Notes under the pieces: generated by a model | Told to the model about the DNA's origin: nothing | Database searches by the model: none | What the model saw: only the letters and a program-made list of their open reading frames with translations | Part shown: piece by piece, positions 59,552-64,000 of the stretch | Layout: each line of letters begins with the position of its first letter | Position numbering within the stretch: the first letter of the stretch is position 1 | Source of the DNA: Achromobacter marplatensis | GTDB lineage: Bacteria; Pseudomonadota; Gammaproteobacteria; Burkholderiales; Burkholderiaceae_B | Direction of reading: 5' to 3' | NCBI RefSeq assembly: GCF_002209535.1 | Contig: NZ_NJIG01000006.1 | Span: forward strand, 62,001-126,000 | Length of the DNA: 64,000 bases | Made by a program: the position numbers and the translations under genes

Positions 59552-60804
59552 GGCTTGGTTTCCTCGGTAAGCAGAATGAATAGCAGCGCAACGACGGCCA
59601 CGTTTTTCAGGACGGGTCCGAAGGGATGCAGCAGGAATTCGGGCAAGGCCACGGCGATGACGGCCGTGTACCCCAGCACCAGCGCAAGCTGCGCGGCCCA
59701 GAGGCGCCGGCCAGGCCACCAGAGCGTGGCGATGCCCAGGACGAAATCCAGCGCTGCGGCCAGGTACAACGCCGCCCGCGCAGCGGCGCCGTGCAGGCCG
59801 ACGGGTTCCAGCAACGCGAGGCTGCCCGCCACGGGGTAGAGAAACGCGCTGCACACGGCCGTCCACAGCCAGATCAGCGCCAGCGCGCCGCGCAGCAGGC
59901 CGGGGCGCCAGGCAGCCAGCGCCTGGTGGCGCAGTGGCGGCGCGTCGGCGGGGCCGATAAAGGATTCGATGCCGGCGGGCGCACGTCCCAGCGCCCGGGT
60001 CGTCGTCGCGGCATCGGCCGTATTGCCCGCGCGCAGCATCCGCCAGGTGTCGCGCGTCAGCAATGACCCCGGCAGCCGGTTCAGCAACATCGCGCCGCCC
60101 GACACCAGCCATGCCGGCACGGGCACCTGCCATGCCGGCGGAAATCCCATCGATGTCCGGTAGACCGCAAGCATCTGGCGAAACTCGACCTCTTTGCCCC
60201 CGACGAGCTTCATGACGGCTAGGCCATGATCATCGCCGCGCAGCAGCCGGGCGACGATCTCGGCCAGTTCGTCCACCCGCATGGGGCGCAGCCTCTGACG
60301 CCCGCCGGCCGGCAGCAGGTGCACCGGTACCGACGCCAAGGCACGGAAGAACCGGGCCGACGCCCCTTGCTCGCCATAGACCAACGCCGGCCGCAGGATG
60401 TGGTGCGCAACGGGCAGCGATTGCAGGTGATCGTCGGCCGCGCGCTTGCTTTGGAAGTAGGGGGTATCGCCGTGTTCGGCGCCCAGGGCCGACAGTTGCA
60501 CGATGTGCCGGACGCCGGCGCGGTGGGCGGCCTCGAACAGGGCGATCGGCGTGCGCCGGTGGATGTGGTCGAAAGTGGCGCCGGCCCCTTCGATCAGGAT
60601 GCCCACGGCGTTGACCACCACGTGGATGCCGCGCAGCCGATCCGTCCATGCGGCCGGGTCGGTGTCCGCCATGTAGTCCATGGCGATCTCGTCCGGACGG
60701 GTCGCCACGCGCACGCCTTTCAGCACCCGATGGCCATCGCGCGACAAGGCATCGCAAAAGGCGCGGCCGACAAAGCCGTTGGCCCCGCACACCAGGATAT
60801 TCAT
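59548..60804 (-). CDS. NAD(P)-binding SDR fused to a DoxX-like membrane domain
   Basis: The 418-residue protein has an atypical extended SDR half (ILVCGANGFVGRAFCDAL, VNAVGILIEG, VRHIVQLSALGAEHGDTPYF, then LRPALVYGE). A C-terminal half of four hydrophobic helices (from about residue 300) resembles DoxX-like quinone-interacting membrane proteins, so it is an SDR anchored in the inner membrane. The start at 60804 is ATG, 60 bases from a palindrome matching the GbsR operator. The DUF2269 gene overlaps its end. It may reduce a lipid-soluble carbonyl compound. Confidence 0.8.
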   Translation of the reverse strand: MNILVCGANGFVGRAFCDALSRDGHRVLKGVRVATRPDEIAMDYMADTDPAAWTDRLRGIHVVVNAVGILIEGAGATFDHIHRRTPIALFEAAHRAGVRHIVQLSALGAEHGDTPYFQSKRAADDHLQSLPVAHHILRPALVYGEQGASARFFRALASVPVHLLPAGGRQRLRPMRVDELAEIVARLLRGDDHGLAVMKLVGGKEVEFRQMLAVYRTSMGFPPAWQVPVPAWLVSGGAMLLNRLPGSLLTRDTWRMLRAGNTADAATTTRALGRAPAGIESFIGPADAPPLRHQALAAWRPGLLRGALALIWLWTAVCSAFLYPVAGSLALLEPVGLHGAAARAALYLAAALDFVLGIATLWWPGRRLWAAQLALVLGYTAVIAVALPEFLLHPFGPVLKNVAVVALLFILLTEETKP

Positions 60805-60863
60805 GTCGTTGCCTTCTTGAGTGAGCCGTTCATGGTTGGCGTCGCTATTCTTTTATTTCTGCA

Positions 60864-60885
60864 ATTTCTGTATAGACAGAAATTA
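60864..60885. promoter_or_regulatory. Predicted GbsR/MarR operator, copy 1
   Basis: AATTTCTGT and ACAGAAATT (60864-60872 and 60877-60885) make a perfect 9-base inverted repeat with a 4-base spacer, ahead of the SDR-DoxX gene. It shares the ATTTCTGT/ACAGAAAT core with the site ahead of the regulator gene. Confidence 0.7.
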
Positions 60886-60928
60886 CTGGTCAAAAAAAGG
60901 GGCACGGCGCAAGGCCCGCCCTTTGGAA

Positions 60929-61459
60929 TCACGACTTGGTGCGTCGCATGGTCTTGCTGATCTTCGCGCCCATGCCCAACGTCTTCATCAACGTCTCGGG
61001 CTTCATGCGCAGCATCTCATCGGACCAGGTCGTCAGAATTTCCAGAAATTCCAGCGTCTCGCGTACCCGTTGTTCGGTGGCGCGGCTTTCGTTTTCGATT
61101 TCCGGACTGGCCAGGCTGTCGCGCAGCATGGTCAGCGTGGGGTCGATTTCGCGTTGCCGGCGGCCTTCGACAATGAGCTTGAACAGCTCCCAGATATCGG
61201 TCGAGGTTTCGAAGTGGTCGCGGCGGTCTTCCATCACGTGCACCACCCGGGCCAGGCGCCAAGCCTGCAATTCCTTGAGGCTGTTGCTGACGTTCGAGCG
61301 CGCAACCCCCAGCGTGTCGGCGATTTCTTCGGCGGGAACGGGGCGGCCCAGCAGATAGAGCAGGGCGTGGATCTGGGCAACGGTGCGGTTCACGCCCCAG
61401 CGCGAACCCATTTCGCCCCAGTGCAGGATGAATCGTTCGGCGATCGGAGTCAGTTTCAT
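60929..61459 (-). CDS. GbsR/MarR-type transcriptional regulator
   Basis: The 176-residue regulator has the GbsR-type winged helix: FILHWGEMGSRWGVNRTVAQ at the front, LGRPVPAEEIADTLGVARSNVSNSLKEL as the helix-turn-helix, and a wing with HVMEDRRDHFET. The start is ATG at 61459; an in-frame TTG at 61495 lies inside the palindrome and is rejected. It is followed by the SDR-DoxX operon on the same strand, and both have a matching palindrome in front. Confidence 0.88.
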   Translation of the reverse strand: MKLTPIAERFILHWGEMGSRWGVNRTVAQIHALLYLLGRPVPAEEIADTLGVARSNVSNSLKELQAWRLARVVHVMEDRRDHFETSTDIWELFKLIVEGRRQREIDPTLTMLRDSLASPEIENESRATEQRVRETLEFLEILTTWSDEMLRMKPETLMKTLGMGAKISKTMRRTKS

Positions 61460-61476
61460 GGAGCCACTGTAGGAGG

Positions 61477-61512
61477 TTTCTGTTATTTCTGTCAAGACAG
61501 AAATAACAGAAA
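61477..61512. promoter_or_regulatory. Perfect 17-base inverted repeat, predicted autoregulatory operator
   Basis: TTTCTGTTATTTCTGTC (61477-61493) and its exact complement (61496-61512) flank a two-base AA spacer, 18 bases ahead of the regulator start. The inner ATTTCTGTC/GACAGAAAT matches the site at 60864-60885, so the regulator very probably represses itself and the SDR-DoxX operon. The gap beyond, to 61671, holds no gene. Confidence 0.85.
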
Positions 61513-61671
61513 TCGGACTCAGTCATCAAGCTGGCGGCGCGGGACGAGTGGTCCCGCGGCCAGTCTATGCATTTGCCTTCATCGGCGGCCCGCTGAAGAT
61601 CCGCGGCGGCGACGCGGCGCCGCTGCGTCCGGTGGCGATACCGCTGCGCTAGGCAAGGTTCCGCAGCGCCG

Positions 61672-64000
61672 CTATATCGGCCGTGGCATGGACGGCGGCG
61701 CGGCGGCCTCGGCCTCGTCGCGCGCCTCGAGTTCGTTGCCAAGCACCTCGGCCGAATCTTCGCCGCTCGTTTCCGGCTTCAGGCGACGGCGCGTGTGCCC
61801 TGCGGCGCGCGCATCCTCGCCTTCGTCGGGGCGTTCCGCCTGCAACGTCACGTTGGCGGCCGGTGCGTAGCCGCGCTTGTCCTGCCCGAAGTAGACCACC
61901 GTGTGCGGATACGGCAGCTCGATGCCGGCCGCGTCGAAGTGCTTCTTCAACAGCCGGTTGTAGCCGCGCTGCACGGCCCACTGCATGCCGGGCGTGGTCT
62001 TGATCAGGATCCGGATGGTCACGCCCTTCTCGTTGACGGCCGTGACCCCGGCAACCGTAATGTCTTCCAGGATCTCGGGCCCCAGCACCGTATCGGTCAT
62101 CAGTTCGGCGAAGGCGGCGCGCAGATGCTCGATCGCGTCGTCCACGCTTTCGCGGTGCGCAATGGTGTATTCGCCCAGGTGGTACGAGAAGTCGCGCATG
62201 TGGTTGGCCACCACGTCCACCGACGAGAATGGCACCAGGTGATACCCGCCATCCAGCGTGCGGATGCCCACGGAGCGTATCGTCATGCGTTCCACGGTGC
62301 CGAACACGCCTGCGACTTGCACCACGTCGTTCTCGTTCATGCCGTTCTCAAGCTGGATGAAGACGCCTGTGATGATGTCCTGCACCAGCTTCTGCGCGCC
62401 GAAGCCGATGGCCAGGCCCACCACGCCGGCGCCGGCTATCAGCGGCCCCACGTCGATGCCGATCTGCGACAGCAGCACCATCAGCGTCATCGCCACGATC
62501 ACGATCAGCGCGGCATTGCGGAACAGCGCCAGCAGGGTGCGCTCGCGCGCGCTGGGCATGCCCCGTCCTTCCCGTTGGCTCAAGCGGTGTTCGATGATGC
62601 TGGCGATCACGGTCCAGGCAAGCGCCGCGATCAGCAGCACGATGACGATGTTCAGCACGACCTTGATGGCCGCCCCGCCGGCGTCCGAAGCCAGCCAGCG
62701 CGACAGGTCGAACGCGTGCCACGCATCCAGAATCAGCAGCACCACGACGATGCGGATGATCCAGCCGACTACTTTCAGGATGGCCGGGACGTAGGCGTTG
62801 ACGCGCGCCTCCAGCAGCGGCAAGCGCCGCCGCAGGTCTTCCGACAATTGGATCGGCTTGGCCAGCACCGCGTTCAGCAGCAGGATCAGCAGGCTGCCCA
62901 CGCCGATGACCAGCAAGGTCTGCGCGGTGGCGCGCGCCATGAAGGGCAGTGCGTTGGTGGGATCGATCTGGCTGACTACCAGCAGGATGGTGAAGTAGCC
63001 GATCCCCAGCACGTGCCACACGCGCGACAGGAAGTGCAGCCGCGAACCCACGAAGGTGGCTGCACCGGCGGCGTGGAGGTTCAGGCGTTCCCGTACCGAC
63101 CGGCGGTTCTGCCAGATGACGCGCACCGCGTACACATACACCGCCAGCATGATGACCATGCTGGCCAGCCGGCCGAGTGCCGGCGACAGCGCCGCCGCCA
63201 TCACCGGGCCGACCAGCAGCGTGCCGTAACCGGCCGCCGCGACGATGCGCACCAGCCAGGCGTTCCAGTACTTGGCCAATTCGTCGGACATGGGCAAGAG
63301 GCGCAGGTGCGGATGCCGCACGGCAAATACCGTGCGGACCACCACCTTCACGATCTCCACCGACACGAAGGCCCGCAGGAACACCGCAGCCAGCGTGTCC
63401 AGCGTGCCGCGCCCCGGCGTGGTCCACAGGGCGGCGGCCCCGCCCGCCATGGCGGCGAGCAGCACGACGCCCACATCGATGGCGAGCGCACCCACGATCG
63501 CCCCGGCGCGCCGGTACAGCACGCGCATGGATGCCGGTGCGCCGCGTGTCGGCGAGGCAATGGACTCAGCGCCGTGCTCGGCCACCCAGCGGTCGATGCG
63601 CGTGTAGATGCGCATCGCGATCAATCGCAGCACCAGGAAGGCAATGATCGTGGCGATGGCGGCCAGCGTCAGGGGCAGCAAGGCCGTGCTGGCGGTACCG
63701 GCGTCCATGCGCAGGCTGCGGCCCGAGGCCAGCGCACGCATGTCGTCCACGCCCTGGCCCATGTCGGCGGCCACGCCCGTCAGGAAGCGCTGCACGCCAT
63801 CGGCAATGCGTTCTTGCAGGCCTGGCTCTGTCGGCTTTTTGTCGTGTCCGGCCGTGCCAGCCGGGCCGGCCGGCGCCGGCTTGACGCCGGCCGACTGCGC
63901 GCGCAGCTCGTCCACCAGCGCCTTGCGGGCCTCGGGATTGTCCAGCAGGTCGGCGAGTGCCGCAGGGGTGAGCGCGGCCGGTGTCTGTGCGGTAGAGGAA
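61672..64000 (-). CDS. Large MscS-family mechanosensitive channel (YbiO-like), 5'-truncated
   Basis: The frame is open to the right edge, so the N-terminus is outside the window; the GTG at 63915 is not the start (the extension reads LADLLDNPEARKALVDELR, normal for this family). The visible 775 or so residues hold about ten membrane helices. The MscS core then follows with the pore helix GPLIAGAGVVGLAIGFGAQKLVQDI and the beta domain FIQLENGMNENDVVQV. A cytoplasmic vestibule comes next, and the last 60 residues are acidic, Glu/Ala-rich and probably disordered. The protein should release solutes on osmotic downshift. The size and N-terminus fit the YbiO type. Confidence 0.85.
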   Translation of the reverse strand, partial: SSTAQTPAALTPAALADLLDNPEARKALVDELRAQSAGVKPAPAGPAGTAGHDKKPTEPGLQERIADGVQRFLTGVAADMGQGVDDMRALASGRSLRMDAGTASTALLPLTLAAIATIIAFLVLRLIAMRIYTRIDRWVAEHGAESIASPTRGAPASMRVLYRRAGAIVGALAIDVGVVLLAAMAGGAAALWTTPGRGTLDTLAAVFLRAFVSVEIVKVVVRTVFAVRHPHLRLLPMSDELAKYWNAWLVRIVAAAGYGTLLVGPVMAAALSPALGRLASMVIMLAVYVYAVRVIWQNRRSVRERLNLHAAGAATFVGSRLHFLSRVWHVLGIGYFTILLVVSQIDPTNALPFMARATAQTLLVIGVGSLLILLLNAVLAKPIQLSEDLRRRLPLLEARVNAYVPAILKVVGWIIRIVVVLLILDAWHAFDLSRWLASDAGGAAIKVVLNIVIVLLIAALAWTVIASIIEHRLSQREGRGMPSARERTLLALFRNAALIVIVAMTLMVLLSQIGIDVGPLIAGAGVVGLAIGFGAQKLVQDIITGVFIQLENGMNENDVVQVAGVFGTVERMTIRSVGIRTLDGGYHLVPFSSVDVVANHMRDFSYHLGEYTIAHRESVDDAIEHLRAAFAELMTDTVLGPEILEDITVAGVTAVNEKGVTIRILIKTTPGMQWAVQRGYNRLLKKHFDAAGIELPYPHTVVYFGQDKRGYAPAANVTLQAERPDEGEDARAAGHTRRRLKPETSGEDSAEVLGNELEARDEAEAAAPPSMPRPI

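Noticed and set aside
61513-61671. Possible tail of a plus-strand gene
   Set aside because: A short frame reads to a stop near 61651 but has no start, no ribosome site and no recognisable family.
63913-63915. GTG at 63915 as the start of the MscS-type channel
   Set aside because: The upstream frame stays open to the window edge and reads like normal family sequence.

Overview
The window is a GC-rich bacterial chromosome segment. The gene families point to an Alcaligenaceae betaproteobacterium of the Achromobacter/Bordetella type: a Bug-type solute receptor, several LysR regulators beside small catabolic operons, FecI/FecR-type signalling, and a giant filamentous-haemagglutinin-like exoprotein. 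This placement is inferred from gene content; no rRNA or marker gene is present. I saw no tRNA, rRNA, CRISPR array or intact insertion sequence.

Layout. Positions 1-2.9 kb are visibly lower in GC and look like the edge of an acquired island. They hold a 5'-truncated AAA-type ATPase translationally coupled to an unrecognised protein, then a convergent MazG-like pyrophosphohydrolase. The island abuts a haloperoxidase-type hydrolase whose 3' third has been replaced. An isochorismatase-type hydrolase, an AraC regulator and a cluster of gene remnants (NmrA-like, SMI1/KNR4-like) follow up to 6.1 kb.

From 6.2 to 23 kb come a flavin monooxygenase and two import modules. The first is a polyamine-type ABC transporter whose ATPase lies on the plus strand with a quinone oxidoreductase, a glutathione transferase, an AroQ-like protein and a 2-hydroxyacid dehydrogenase; its two permeases and binding protein lie on the minus strand. 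The second is a polar-amino-acid ABC transporter with an arylmalonate-decarboxylase-like enzyme. It faces a Rid-family protein, a DUF1028 protein, a LysR regulator and an ArgE-like deacylase. Together these look like uptake and breakdown of a nitrogen-containing acid.

From 23 to 39 kb are a carotenoid-oxygenase-family enzyme with possible operator repeats, a LysR-controlled operon (isochorismatase family, Rossmann protein, MFS exporter), and a second LysR-controlled operon (AtuA-like, small AtuA-related protein, SMP-30 lactonase, Bug receptor, PRISE-type reductase). An AraC/SDR pair and alaA follow.

From 39.3 to 55.1 kb is the most striking locus: an STN plus TonB-C-like periplasmic protein, an ECF sigma factor, a FecR-type anti-sigma factor, a 4238-residue secreted haemagglutinin-like protein and a second ECF sigma factor. 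There is no TonB-dependent receptor and no TpsB transporter beside them. From 55.2 to 64 kb are a TetR regulator with a matching pair of operators, small membrane or secreted proteins of unknown role, a GbsR/MarR regulator with two matching palindromes controlling an SDR-DoxX/DUF2269 operon, and a large MscS-type channel that runs off the right edge.
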